Assembly: GCA_028293125.1 (NCBI GenBank)
Contig: JAQGPJ010000102.1
Coordinates: 29,073-93,072 of the forward strand
Direction of reading: 5' to 3'
Source of the DNA: Verrucomicrobiales bacterium
Lineage (GTDB): Bacteria > Verrucomicrobiota > Verrucomicrobiia > Verrucomicrobiales > V1-33
DNA: 64,000 bases
Shown here in pieces: positions 24,365-33,256 of this stretch; the first letter of the stretch is position 1; each line of letters starts with the position of its first letter. A program made the position numbers and the translations under genes. The notes beneath the pieces were generated by a model. That model was not told where the DNA came from. It saw nothing but the letters and a program-made list of their open reading frames with translations, and did not search any database.

Positions 24365-25924
24365 TCAGGAACCGGAGCCCGGGATGGAGGTGAGGCGCAG
24401 GCCCTTCAGATCACAGAGGGATCCGTCGCTTTTCGCCAGGGAATTGACGCGCAGAAGCAGGTGGTCCGAACCCTTGCCAATGGTGACCCTGCCAGGGCGG
24501 ATGATGGTGGCGATTCCTCCCTCCCCACCGGAGGCGACACTGATGGGCAGGGAGGCATCGGGCGTGGCGGATCCCCCGCCGCCCGTGCTGAAAAGACTGG
24601 CGGTGCCGCCGGTTTCAGGGGACAGACGGCATTCCAGCTCCACGTCATAGGTGCCCGGGGGAATGCCCAGTTTGGTGAGCTTCCAGATGATCTCGCAGGA
24701 GCCGGCGGGCCGCAGACGGATGAGGTAATCCTTCTGGGAGGTCAGGCGCGCCTCGCCCCGGATGGTGGTGGCCAGGCTGTCATTGACCGGCAGCCTGAAA
24801 GTTATGGGCGTCAAAAGGGAGTCACCGCTGCCTTGCTCCAGACGTTTCTTCTCCTGCCGCAGCTGGGCCAGAGTGTCGGTGTCCTTTGTCAGGGGGATCC
24901 GGGCCTCCAAATCCGTGAGACTTTTCAGGTATTTGGCATTCAGAGTGCGGGTCTGCTCAGCGAACTGCCGTTGATAGACCTCCCTGAGATGGGTAAGTTC
25001 GATGTTGCTGAGGGGGGGGCGCGCAGTGGTGGGCAGGAGTTCCAAGCCCCGGAAATCCATCAGTCCCATGGGCTGGCAGTCCAGAGCCCGCAGGGAAATT
25101 ACGGCCCGCGGGCCCGCGATCTCCACCACTCCCAAGCTGAGTGTCTGGTAAACCTCCCAGCCACCGGTGGGTCTGATGGTGCGGTGCAGCACGGAGGGAC
25201 CGGTGCCGGGACTCACCATGCGGAACTCCACAATACCGCCCCCGGCGTTGTTGCGGCGGGGCAGGGGCGGACCCGGCGGAACCACACCTTCCGGACCTCC
25301 TCCCGGCGGACGGAAAGGGGGAGGACCGGCGGACGGTTTTTGCAGAGGGTCCGGCTGGTCATTTTCATTACCAGGCCCCAGGGTGCCAAAGGTCAGCCGG
25401 ACCTCGTAGAAACCGGACGCGGCGTTGGGAAGCTGCCACTCCAAGGCGCCGCCGGCCCTTTTAAAACGGAGATTTGGTTTTCCGGGCTCGGAATGCTCCA
25501 CAGCGCCAATCATCCGTGCCTGATCGGACCGCAGCTGCAGGGGGGACCGGGAGCCGTAGCCACTGCCCGTGTCCGGCATGCCATTGGGCCGCGCACCGCC
25601 CCGGAGGGAGAGCATCTTTTCCCGCACGCGGGCTGCTCCGGTGAGATCGCCGGCGGTGATACGCTGCTTCTCCAGAGCATTCAGAACCGTCAGCCACCGC
25701 TCCTGGGCGGCCTTTCCAGTATCGGTGAGCACAGACCGGTAGCGCTGCCTCAGCGCGGTGAGGGCGGAAGGATCCTTCAACGGGGATGCCGGCGCGGGAG
25801 CCTGGGCTCCGGAAATCACGGAAAGCCCGGCTGCCGTCAGTCCGAAGGCCAGCACCCCCGGCACAAGGCGGAGCCGCAGCGGCCACGGGAAGGCTCCAAA
25901 CCGGGCAGCGGAGGAAAGCTTCAT
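24365..25924 (-). CDS. Large exported protein with coiled coil and two beta-sandwich-like regions
   Basis: 519 residues. After a positively charged leader, a signal peptide lies at about 22-42 (LVPGVLAFGLTAAGLSVISG then AQA). A helical segment (LRQRYRSVLTD to ARVREKMLSL) contains the ITAGDLTGAARV motif shared with neighbouring genes. Two regions with repeated GFYEVRLTFG- and GTYDVELECR-type strands resemble carbohydrate-binding or lectin-like beta-sandwiches, split by a second coiled coil (about residues 310-365). A Pro/Gly-rich insert lies around 190-225. The start codon overlaps the previous stop as ATGA. Probably periplasmic or surface; function unknown. Confidence 0.7.
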   Translation of the reverse strand: MKLSSAARFGAFPWPLRLRLVPGVLAFGLTAAGLSVISGAQAPAPASPLKDPSALTALRQRYRSVLTDTGKAAQERWLTVLNALEKQRITAGDLTGAARVREKMLSLRGGARPNGMPDTGSGYGSRSPLQLRSDQARMIGAVEHSEPGKPNLRFKRAGGALEWQLPNAASGFYEVRLTFGTLGPGNENDQPDPLQKPSAGPPPFRPPGGGPEGVVPPGPPLPRRNNAGGGIVEFRMVSPGTGPSVLHRTIRPTGGWEVYQTLSLGVVEIAGPRAVISLRALDCQPMGLMDFRGLELLPTTARPPLSNIELTHLREVYQRQFAEQTRTLNAKYLKSLTDLEARIPLTKDTDTLAQLRQEKKRLEQGSGDSLLTPITFRLPVNDSLATTIRGEARLTSQKDYLIRLRPAGSCEIIWKLTKLGIPPGTYDVELECRLSPETGGTASLFSTGGGGSATPDASLPISVASGGEGGIATIIRPGRVTIGKGSDHLLLRVNSLAKSDGSLCDLKGLRLTSIPGSGS

Positions 25925-26727
25925 GGTCCGGTGGCGGTGGGAATGAGACGCACAGACCTGATCCTCAGATCATTGGCGGTGGATTCCGGCGTCACGGCTT
26001 TGAGTTCCAGGAACGGGGCATTGGCGTGCATCCGCAGAGTGCCCAAGGCCACCTTCCGCCAGCCCTCCGCATCCGGCGCAGGCGGAGCGGCGGAAGCAGT
26101 TTCGGAAGGGTTGCCCGTCCCTTTGTCCGCGCCGCCGAAGCGGCCTTCATCCCCGGACTTCAATGGGCGGCTGAGGGTGTGCAGGTTTCCGCTGACTTGA
26201 AAAACCGCGGCGCTGCCGGCGGAGTCCACCGAAAGCCGGAAAGAGATCTCCACTTCATACCCGCCCTCCGGCAGGCCCGGCGGCAGCAGCCAGCGGGCGG
26301 CGGCTCCGGCGGCATCCCATCCGGTGAGCGCCTTGCCGGATTCGTCAGGCTTCACTCCGCCGGAGGTCTCCGCAGCCGCCGTCTCCAATGGCAGGCTGCC
26401 ATCCGCAGCCACTTCCGGAGGAGCACCGGTTTTGGCAGCGGGGGCATCCGTTGAGGATTTCATCAGCTCCTCCATAGCCCTGCGCTCCTTCTGCACGGCG
26501 CGCACGCCCTCATAGTCGCCTTTGGATGCCAGCTTCTGTTCCAGTTCCTGCAGTGCCCGGCAAAATTCCCCGCGCAGCGGCAGCACCGTTTTGTCCACTT
26601 CCGCCGTGTGAGCTTTCTTCAAGGCATCAAAGGCGGCGGCCGGGGGCTGCGCGGCGGCCCACGGTCCGGTGCCAAGTCCTGTCATCAGGACTCCGGCAGG
26701 GAACAGACTGGCGGCGGCACTCCTCAT
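25921..26727 (-). CDS. Exported protein, first gene of the four-gene operon
   Basis: 268 residues from the ATG at 26727; the frame runs open further upstream to 27150 without similarity to anything. A signal peptide (AASLFPAGVLMTGLGTGPWA, cut near AAAQP) is followed by a helical segment with LEQKLASKGDYEGVRAVQKE, again the GD-x-x-GVRxV pattern, then a beta-rich domain with GYEVEISFRL and VALGTLRMHA and a C-terminal RIRSVRLIPT. This is a shorter version of the 519-residue neighbour: one helix plus one sandwich-like domain. The stop overlaps the next start by 4 bases (ATGA). Function unknown. Confidence 0.7.
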   Translation of the reverse strand: MRSAAASLFPAGVLMTGLGTGPWAAAQPPAAAFDALKKAHTAEVDKTVLPLRGEFCRALQELEQKLASKGDYEGVRAVQKERRAMEELMKSSTDAPAAKTGAPPEVAADGSLPLETAAAETSGGVKPDESGKALTGWDAAGAAARWLLPPGLPEGGYEVEISFRLSVDSAGSAAVFQVSGNLHTLSRPLKSGDEGRFGGADKGTGNPSETASAAPPAPDAEGWRKVALGTLRMHANAPFLELKAVTPESTANDLRIRSVRLIPTATGP

Positions 26728-27076
26728 CGGATGTATTTTTGCCTGGCGGATTCCATCGCGCAATGCGCATTCCTGACCGCATCCGGCGCTTTCACCGGCC
26801 GGTCGGGAGGCGGCTTCATGGGAAATCCATTCATTTTCCGCCCCGGGCCCATCCGCAAAGGCCGGTGACGGCAGCGGCCAAGCCACCGCCAACGGGCAAA
26901 GCGGTGTCAATCCGTGCAAAATGATGGGGTTTTTTGAGTAAAACCGCTCCGCAAATGCTGCGTGGAACACATCCGCGGGCAAAAAACTATTGAGCCGCGG
27001 AGCGCCACCGCTTATGGACTGGCTTGCCAACGCCGCAACCCTGGCTTCTCCCCCCATTTTCCCCCATTTCCATACC
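26728..27076. other. Divergent promoter region between exported-protein operon and citrate synthase
   Basis: About 350 bases with no supported gene. It must carry promoters for both directions; TTTTTTGAGTAAAAC near 26930 gives a local A+T-rich patch, but no confident -35/-10 pair was found. Confidence 0.4.
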
Positions 27077-28204
27077 ATGTCTCTTGTCGCCAAAGGTCTA
27101 GAAGGTATCGTCGCCAATGAATCCCGCCTCAGCGAGGTGGATGGAGCCAACGGGAAGCTCTGCTATCTCGGCTACAGCATTGATGACCTTGTGGAGCATA
27201 CGACCTTTGAGGAGGTGGTGCATCTTCTTCACCGCGGCCATCTGCCCAATCAGACGGAACTGACCACCATCACGGAGGAACTGCGCAGCCACCGTTTCCT
27301 TCCTGCGGAGGTCACCAGCTTCCTGACCAGTCTGGCGAAGGACCTCGCCCCCATGACAGTTCTGCGCACGGCGGTCTCCCTGCTGGGCGCGCTGGATCTG
27401 CGCGGCGGCGATCAGGATGCAAAGCTGAACGCGGAGCGCGCCGTGGCTCTCTGTGCGCAGATTCCGCTGATCATCGCCTGCTACCACCGCCACCGTCAGG
27501 GCCTGCCCTTTCCTGAAATCCGCAAGGATCTCAGCGAAGCCGGCAGTTTTCTTTATTTGATAAGCGGTGAGGAGCCGACTCCGGAGGCCGTCAAAACCCT
27601 CGACGTGGCCTACATCATCCACGCCGACCACGGGATGAACGCCAGCACTTTCAGCGCCCGCGTCACCATCGCCACTCTCAGCGACATGTATTCCGCCATC
27701 ACCAGCGCCATCGGCACTCTCAAAGGGCCGTTGCACGGGGGGGCCAACGAGGGCGTGATCGACATGCTGCTTGAAATCGGAGAGGAGTCCGAAGTGGACG
27801 AATGGGTGGAGGACAAGCTGACGAAAAAAGCCAAGATCATGGGCATCGGCCACCGGGTTTATAAAGTGCTGGATCCGCGCGCCCCTCATCTTCAGAAAAT
27901 GGCCATCAAGCTGACCGAGGAACTGGGCGAGCCGAAATGGATCCGCATGAGCGAGCGCATTGCCACCATCATGCGCGAACGCAAGAATCTCAACGCCAAC
28001 GTCGATTTCTACAGCGCCACCGTGTATTACAGCCTGGGCATTCCCACCGACCTTTTCACCCCCATCTTCGCCATCAGCCGCGCCGCCGGCTGGACCGCCC
28101 AAGTGCTGGAGCAGCTGGAGGACAACCGTCTCTACCGTCCGCTGACGGAGTACATCGGCCCGAAACCGCCGCAGCCGATCCTGCCGATCGGCCAGCGCCC
28201 GTGA
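27077..28204 (+). CDS. Citrate (or methylcitrate) synthase
   Basis: 375 residues from the ATG at 27077 (MSLVAKGLEGIVANES). Condenses acetyl-CoA, or propionyl-CoA, with oxaloacetate in the cytoplasm. The catalytic His is in GPLHGGANE, oxaloacetate-binding His in ADHGMNAST and GIGHRVYK, and the catalytic Asp in NVDFYSATVYYSLG. The length and the short N-terminus fit the small dimeric type shared by citrate synthase and 2-methylcitrate synthase, so the acyl-CoA preference is not certain. The stop codon overlaps the fdhD start (GTGA), suggesting a shared transcript. Confidence 0.93.
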   Translation: MSLVAKGLEGIVANESRLSEVDGANGKLCYLGYSIDDLVEHTTFEEVVHLLHRGHLPNQTELTTITEELRSHRFLPAEVTSFLTSLAKDLAPMTVLRTAVSLLGALDLRGGDQDAKLNAERAVALCAQIPLIIACYHRHRQGLPFPEIRKDLSEAGSFLYLISGEEPTPEAVKTLDVAYIIHADHGMNASTFSARVTIATLSDMYSAITSAIGTLKGPLHGGANEGVIDMLLEIGEESEVDEWVEDKLTKKAKIMGIGHRVYKVLDPRAPHLQKMAIKLTEELGEPKWIRMSERIATIMRERKNLNANVDFYSATVYYSLGIPTDLFTPIFAISRAAGWTAQVLEQLEDNRLYRPLTEYIGPKPPQPILPIGQRP

Positions 28205-29097
28205 GTTCACCGGCATCGGTTTCGGTGCGACTCCAACGGCTGGTCCGCACGGACGCGGGAACGGTGTCCGCGGCTGATTTCCCTGATGAAGCCGCAGTTG
28301 AGGCTCCCCTGACCCTGCGCGTCGAGGGGCAGTCCGTGGCGGTGGTCATGCGCACCCCCGGCCACGACCGGGAACTGGCCGCCGGCTTTCTGCTGACGGA
28401 GGGAGTGATCCGGCACCGGCTGGATGTCTTTGAAATTTCCCTCTGTCCCTCCCTGGCCGGCAGCGGCGGTGGCAGTGAGGACTTTGGCGGCGGCAGCGTT
28501 GACGTGGTGCTGGCTGATCCCGCCGCGTGGGACCCGGCGCGTCTGACCCGACACGTCTTCACCTCCTCCAGCTGCGGGGTCTGCGGCAAAACGGATCTCA
28601 CTCAGTTCCTGACCGCGGGTCACCGGCTGAATCCGAAGGACGGTCCCTTTATCACGGCAGACAGTCTTTTTCCTTTGCCCGCCAGGCTGCGGGAAGCCCA
28701 GCCGGCCTTCGAGGCCACCGGCGGCCTGCACGGCTGCGCTTGGTTTCCTCTGGAGGAGGGAGAGGACAGGGATGGAAAAACCTTTAAAAACACCACTGCA
28801 GCTCCAGAACTGGTTTTTGAGGATGTGGGCCGTCACAATGCCTTGGACAAGCTGATCGGCAGTGCCCTGCTGTCGGACAAACTGCCCCTCGCCCAGGGAG
28901 TTCTGCTGCTGAGCGGACGTGTCTCCTTTGAATTGATTCAGAAAGCCTCCGCCGCCGGTATTTCCATCGTGGCGGCTATCGGGGCCCCCAGCAGCCTGGC
29001 CATCGCCTGTGCCGAAGCCGCCGGAGTGACGCTCTGCGGATTTTTAAAGGAGGGCCGGCTGAATCTCTACACCTGCCCGGAACGCCTCCGGCTTTGA
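28201..29097 (+). CDS. fdhD: Formate dehydrogenase accessory sulfurtransferase FdhD
   Basis: 298 residues. The start is the GTG at 28201, overlapping the citrate synthase stop; the frame is open further upstream only within the citrate synthase gene. FdhD moves sulfur from a cysteine desulfurase to the molybdenum cofactor of formate dehydrogenase. The active cysteine loop SSSCGVCGK is present with both cysteines, as are the family motifs PGHDRELAAGFLLTEG, FEDVGRHNALDK and LLLSGRVSFELIQKA. No formate dehydrogenase is in the window; the cysteine desulfurase at 45393 is a possible sulfur donor by function only. A hairpin follows directly after the stop. Confidence 0.93.
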   Translation: MSSPASVSVRLQRLVRTDAGTVSAADFPDEAAVEAPLTLRVEGQSVAVVMRTPGHDRELAAGFLLTEGVIRHRLDVFEISLCPSLAGSGGGSEDFGGGSVDVVLADPAAWDPARLTRHVFTSSSCGVCGKTDLTQFLTAGHRLNPKDGPFITADSLFPLPARLREAQPAFEATGGLHGCAWFPLEEGEDRDGKTFKNTTAAPELVFEDVGRHNALDKLIGSALLSDKLPLAQGVLLLSGRVSFELIQKASAAGISIVAAIGAPSSLAIACAEAAGVTLCGFLKEGRLNLYTCPERLRL

Positions 29098-29099
29098 AG

Positions 29100-29125
29100 G
29101 CCGCCGACCGGATTCGAACGGCGGC
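29100..29125 (+). terminator. Hairpin after fdhD
   Basis: GCCGCCG at 29100-29106 pairs with CGGCGGC at 29119-29125 three bases after the fdhD stop. There is no T tract downstream, so termination is only likely. The enclosed GGATTCGAAC resembles a T-loop, but the required tRNA stems are missing. Confidence 0.4.
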
Positions 29126-29201
29126 ATCCTCTCGATGACAAAACATTGCACTGTGGAGAACGGGCAGATTATACTGGCTGCCCACTCCCGATTATTTTCC
29201 A

Positions 29202-30785
29202 ATGTCCCTTACTCCCTCTCCGCAGGATTGGCTGGTTCTTCAATGCCCGGCATGTGGCACCCGGATGAAATCGCGCCGCAATGTGGCGGAGGAGGGCACC
29301 GTGCTGCTGTGCCCCTCCTGCCGGCAGACGGTGACCATCCCCGGTGCGGAGCCGGAGCCGGATCCCGGGCGGGCGCATGGCAATCCTCCAAACAGGGAGA
29401 AGGAGGAAACCCATCTGCCTGCAGGCCTCGGCCTGGGGCCTGACTTTCCACCGGAACGCCAGCGGCATCCAGCGGCCCCGAAGGAGAACAGCCCGGTCTT
29501 CCATCTGAAGGAAGGGGTGGTTTTTGAGGGGGGCAGGGTGCCGCTGAATTTCCCCTCAAAACCCCGGGAGCGTGTGGATGATTATTCCGGCGCACATCCG
29601 GAATTCGATGGCTCCGCTGCGGCGGAAAACGACGACGATGGTGTCGGTGGAAAAAACTTTCCCCGCCAGGACCGCCGCGTGCGCATCAAACGCCGGCGGC
29701 GCGGCAATGAGAAAATCCACACAGAGGTGGCCGACTGGAACGACACTGATCTGGACCGTGTGCAGGAGGCTGAAACCGCGGCCGATGTCTGGGACAGCGT
29801 CAAAGCCATGCCTGACGATTATTCCTCTGATGGACAGGAATATGTGGTTGAAGGCCGGGAGGGCGCTCCACGGAAAAAAGTGAGCCGCCGCCGGGCACAG
29901 AAGGGAGGCCGGCTTTTTTTTCAGCGGCTCACTGTTCTGTCCAAATATCTAACCGCCGGCCTTGGCCTGCTGCTGGCGGGTGTGGCGGTCTACGGGATCA
30001 TCATGCTCCGTAAAACTCCGCCTTCCGTCATTTCGCCATCCACACCGGCTCCGGCGGAGGAAACCATCGACCGCCGCGTGCTCACGGAGACGGATAGCCA
30101 GGGAGCTGAAAAAGCGGTCCGGGATTTTCTGGCAGCGGATGGGGTCGAGGCCAAACTGCGTCTGGTGCGCCTGCCGCAGCATGTGCGTCCCCTGATGGAA
30201 AAATGGTATCAAACCCATCCTCCGGGCCCGCTTAACGCGGGGCCAATTGACCTGAAGCAGAAAACAGGGGGGGATATCGGTTCGCCAGGTTACTTTGTCA
30301 TTCTCGCTGTGCCGGTTCAAATGCCGGACCCGTTGAACCGCGGCAGCACGGTGGAGGAGCTGACCTTCTTTTCCGTGGAGGAAATCCGCAAGGGCTCTGC
30401 CAGCACCTACCTTGTGGACTGGGAGACCTCCACCGGTTATCAGGAAATGCCATTCGAAACCTTTAAGGCAACTATGCCCAAGGAAGCCCACCGGTTCCGC
30501 GTTTTTGTGAAAAATGCTGATTATTACAATCACAATTTCACGGAAAAGGATTGGCACTGTGTGGAGGTGTATTACCCCGGACGTGAACTCCGTCTCTGGG
30601 GTTATATCAGGCGGTCCGCCATTGAGGCGCGGATGCTGCTGATCAAACTGGAGTCAGGATGGGGTGGCGCCCTCATCGCGGAGCTTCAGTATCCGGAAAA
30701 TTCCACCTCGCGTGATCAGGTGGTTTTAACCCGCATGGTGCATCCTTCCTGGTATTACGCCGAAGGCGAGGAAATTGAGAAATAG
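29202..30785 (+). CDS. Membrane protein with N-terminal zinc ribbon (paralogue A)
   Basis: 527 residues. A zinc ribbon opens the protein: CPAC at 15-18 and CPSC at 37-40. A long charged, probably disordered cytoplasmic region follows (including KRRRRGNEK), then one membrane helix at about 248-268. The C-terminal region of about 260 residues would be outside and matches the next gene: LRLVRLPQHVRPLMEKWY, LVDWETSTGYQ, YYPGRELRLWGY and ELQYPENS all have close counterparts there. The ATG at 29202 is the first Met and places the ribbon at the N-terminus. No family is recognised; a regulatory or envelope-sensing role is inference. Confidence 0.75.
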   Translation: MSLTPSPQDWLVLQCPACGTRMKSRRNVAEEGTVLLCPSCRQTVTIPGAEPEPDPGRAHGNPPNREKEETHLPAGLGLGPDFPPERQRHPAAPKENSPVFHLKEGVVFEGGRVPLNFPSKPRERVDDYSGAHPEFDGSAAAENDDDGVGGKNFPRQDRRVRIKRRRRGNEKIHTEVADWNDTDLDRVQEAETAADVWDSVKAMPDDYSSDGQEYVVEGREGAPRKKVSRRRAQKGGRLFFQRLTVLSKYLTAGLGLLLAGVAVYGIIMLRKTPPSVISPSTPAPAEETIDRRVLTETDSQGAEKAVRDFLAADGVEAKLRLVRLPQHVRPLMEKWYQTHPPGPLNAGPIDLKQKTGGDIGSPGYFVILAVPVQMPDPLNRGSTVEELTFFSVEEIRKGSASTYLVDWETSTGYQEMPFETFKATMPKEAHRFRVFVKNADYYNHNFTEKDWHCVEVYYPGRELRLWGYIRRSAIEARMLLIKLESGWGGALIAELQYPENSTSRDQVVLTRMVHPSWYYAEGEEIEK

Positions 30786-30848
30786 GTTGGTTTTTGCCGA
30801 TGGCCCGGCGACCGTGCCGGACTCATTTTTCTCCGCGGCTGTCCTATC

Positions 30849-32261
30849 ATGTCCAAGCCCCCCCAGCGCAGCGTATTTCCCCCAGCCTCCGGGCCCGGCT
30901 CTGACGACGCCTGGTTTGAGGATTCCCGTCCGGACAGCCGGCAGGAGGACCCGCTGCAGGTGAAAGCCCAAGGCGGCAGAGCCCATACGCCAGCATCCTT
31001 CCCGAACCCTGGCCAGACTCCTGAGCCCGGTTCCCAGGTGGCACCACGCCAGCAGCGTGCCGACATTTTTGAACAAAATCCCCTTTCCCAGGTCAGCCAC
31101 CAGCTGGACTCCGCCGCGCTGGCTCTGATGGAGGACAGCGAGCGCGTGCGGGAGGCCGTGCGTGCCGTGGTCGAGCGTGGCGGGGATCTGCGGCAGGCGG
31201 CCCGCGATTGGAAGGTGGCTCCCAGTTCCGTCGCCGAGTGGCGTGAAAGGTATTACGAACTTCTTCAGCAGGACAGCATCGCCACCACCGGGGTGGCACT
31301 GTTCGAGCCTGATATCCGCCGGGATGACATGGACCTGGTGAGAATCCCGGAGACGGCCCGTGTCCGTTTTCTCGATAACTGGGAGCGGCTGGTGCAGGAA
31401 ACAGTCTCCTCCCCGGCGGCTTTCATTCAAAGCCCCCGGCAGGTTTTTCTAGAGAACTCCTGGCTCACCTGCTGGTTGTACGAGGACGGGGAGTTGGACA
31501 AAGGCATTCTCGCCGGGGTCATCAGCGGGGCGGTGGCGGTGGTCATCACTCTTTCCTTTCTTGTGGCCCGGCAGGCCTCTCCGGCTGTCGTTTACACGCC
31601 ATCACCGCCATCCGCGGAGGCGGGAGGAACAGACGGCACTCTGACGGATCAGGCCGTTCTGGCAGCCCAAGCCTTTTTCCAGGCTCCCAACTGGCAGGAG
31701 CGGTTGAAGCTGGTGCGCCACCCTGAAACCGTGCGCGCCGGCATGGAGCGCTATTACAGCACCCATCCTGACGGCCCCATTGCGGACGCTAAACTGATCA
31801 TGGGCCTGAATTCAAGAAAAGTCACCAGCCTGAACTTTGAAATTCCTTCCCAAAACCGGTCCCATTTTTTGAACATCGCCTATGAAAATGGGGCTTGGCT
31901 GGTGGACTGGGAAAGCTCGTCCCTGTTTCAGGAGGAGAACCTCAGCATTCTCCGTGAACGGAAATCCACCGAGCCGGCCCGTATCGCGGTCACAGTCACC
32001 AAAAACGACAGCTATTACAATTACGCCTTCAGCGACTCCTCCAAATGGACCGGCTTTGAACTGGCCTACCCCGGGCTTCCCATGACCCTTTACGGATACA
32101 CGCTAAGAGACAGCCAGCTCACCATTGATCTGGAAGCCATGCTGGGCATTCTCAAAAAACAGTCTGTCATTCTGGAGGTCCGTTATCCGGAAAATGCCAA
32201 GTCCGACAATCAGGTCGAGATTCTGAGGATTCTCGGTGAAGAGTGGATTCCCGGTATTTGA
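30849..32261 (+). CDS. Membrane protein with N-terminal helix-turn-helix-like domain (paralogue B)
   Basis: 470 residues, 63 bases after its paralogue. Instead of a zinc ribbon, the N-terminal part holds at about 93-140 a helical segment GDLRQAARDWKVAPSSVAEW that looks like a helix-turn-helix of the transposase/regulator type. One membrane helix lies at about 219-239 (VISGAVAVVITLSFLVA). The external C-terminal region matches paralogue A (LKLVRHPETVRAGMERYY, LVDWESSSLFQ, AYPGLPMTLYGY, EVRYPENA). A membrane-bound DNA-binding regulator with an external sensory domain is plausible but not proven. Confidence 0.75.
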   Translation: MSKPPQRSVFPPASGPGSDDAWFEDSRPDSRQEDPLQVKAQGGRAHTPASFPNPGQTPEPGSQVAPRQQRADIFEQNPLSQVSHQLDSAALALMEDSERVREAVRAVVERGGDLRQAARDWKVAPSSVAEWRERYYELLQQDSIATTGVALFEPDIRRDDMDLVRIPETARVRFLDNWERLVQETVSSPAAFIQSPRQVFLENSWLTCWLYEDGELDKGILAGVISGAVAVVITLSFLVARQASPAVVYTPSPPSAEAGGTDGTLTDQAVLAAQAFFQAPNWQERLKLVRHPETVRAGMERYYSTHPDGPIADAKLIMGLNSRKVTSLNFEIPSQNRSHFLNIAYENGAWLVDWESSSLFQEENLSILRERKSTEPARIAVTVTKNDSYYNYAFSDSSKWTGFELAYPGLPMTLYGYTLRDSQLTIDLEAMLGILKKQSVILEVRYPENAKSDNQVEILRILGEEWIPGI

Positions 32262-32330
32262 ACTCCGCGAACCGCTCCAAGCCCGGGGTGAAAACCGGAA
32301 AAACCGCTTACCGCTTCCCGGCCCCCCGGC

Positions 32331-33134
32331 TCATTCCACAGTCACCTGGGACATATCCCACGCGGGGGCGGGATACTTCAGCTCCAGTTTGGCCAAGGTT
32401 TCACCGATAATGCCGGCAATTACAGCGTTGCGGTAATACTTGCGGTTGGCGGGCACTACAAACCACGGAGCCTCGGCGGTGGAAGTGCGGCTGAGGACAT
32501 CCTCATAAGCGTCGGTGAACTGCGGCCACAACCGACGGTCAGTGATGTCGTCCGGGTTGAATTTCCAATGCTTGTCCGGATTTTGCAGCCGGGACTGCAG
32601 CCGGCGGCGCTGCTCCTCGCGGGAAATGTGCAGAAAGAACTTCAGGATGGTGGTGCCCTCATCCACCAGCATGCGCTCGAAATTCACAATGTGGCTGTAA
32701 CGCTTCTCCCACACGGTTTTGGGAGCCAGATTTTTGACATTCACCGCCACCACGTCCTCATAATGACTGCGGTTGAAGACCACGATCTCCCCTTTGGCCG
32801 GGACTTCGCGGTGGATGCGCCACAGGAAATCGCGGTCCAGCTCCTGGGCAGTGGGTGATTTGAAGGAGACCACGCGCAGCCCGTGCGGATCGATACCGTT
32901 GAAGACGTGGCGCACCGTGCCGTCCTTGCCGCTGCCGTCCATCCCTTGCAGGACAATCAGCAGCCGGTGGCGGCGCTCCGCGTAGAGCATGCGCTGGAGA
33001 TGCTGCAGCTCCGCCTTCAGCCGGTCCAGTTGGGCCAAGCCGCGCTCCTTGTCGCCGGCGAGCTCGGTTTCGCCATTGGAATCGAAATCAGTGAGCTTCA
33101 CCCTGGTGCCGGGCCGGATACGGTAAATCTTCAT
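32331..33134 (-). CDS. Polyphosphate kinase 2 family protein
   Basis: 267 residues. Walker A GMDGSGKDG, a Walker B-region FNRSHYEDVV, and lid-region Arg residues in REEQRRRLQSRL are those of PPK2 enzymes, which transfer phosphate between polyphosphate and nucleoside mono- or diphosphates in the cytoplasm. The length and single domain fit the short one-domain class (class III-like, AMP and ADP phosphorylation), although class cannot be fixed by eye. The ATG at 33134 is well placed (MKIYRIRPGTRVKL). It converges with the membrane-protein pair and is divergent from the secreted gene at 33257. Confidence 0.92.
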   Translation of the reverse strand: MKIYRIRPGTRVKLTDFDSNGETELAGDKERGLAQLDRLKAELQHLQRMLYAERRHRLLIVLQGMDGSGKDGTVRHVFNGIDPHGLRVVSFKSPTAQELDRDFLWRIHREVPAKGEIVVFNRSHYEDVVAVNVKNLAPKTVWEKRYSHIVNFERMLVDEGTTILKFFLHISREEQRRRLQSRLQNPDKHWKFNPDDITDRRLWPQFTDAYEDVLSRTSTAEAPWFVVPANRKYYRNAVIAGIIGETLAKLELKYPAPAWDMSQVTVE

Positions 33135-33256
33135 GCGGGAATGCGAACCGATTTTCTGGGCGGCCCCTCCCCATGCAAGAGCAAATGTCCGTGCCTTGCA
33201 TGTGGCCGGCGGGCGTTATAAGATGGCGGGCACCCACGCCCCACTTTTTTGCCGCC

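Noticed and set aside
29098..29190. tRNA-like sequence (GGATTCGAAC) after fdhD
   Set aside because: The T-stem and acceptor pairings fail on both strands; the bases form a terminator-like hairpin instead.
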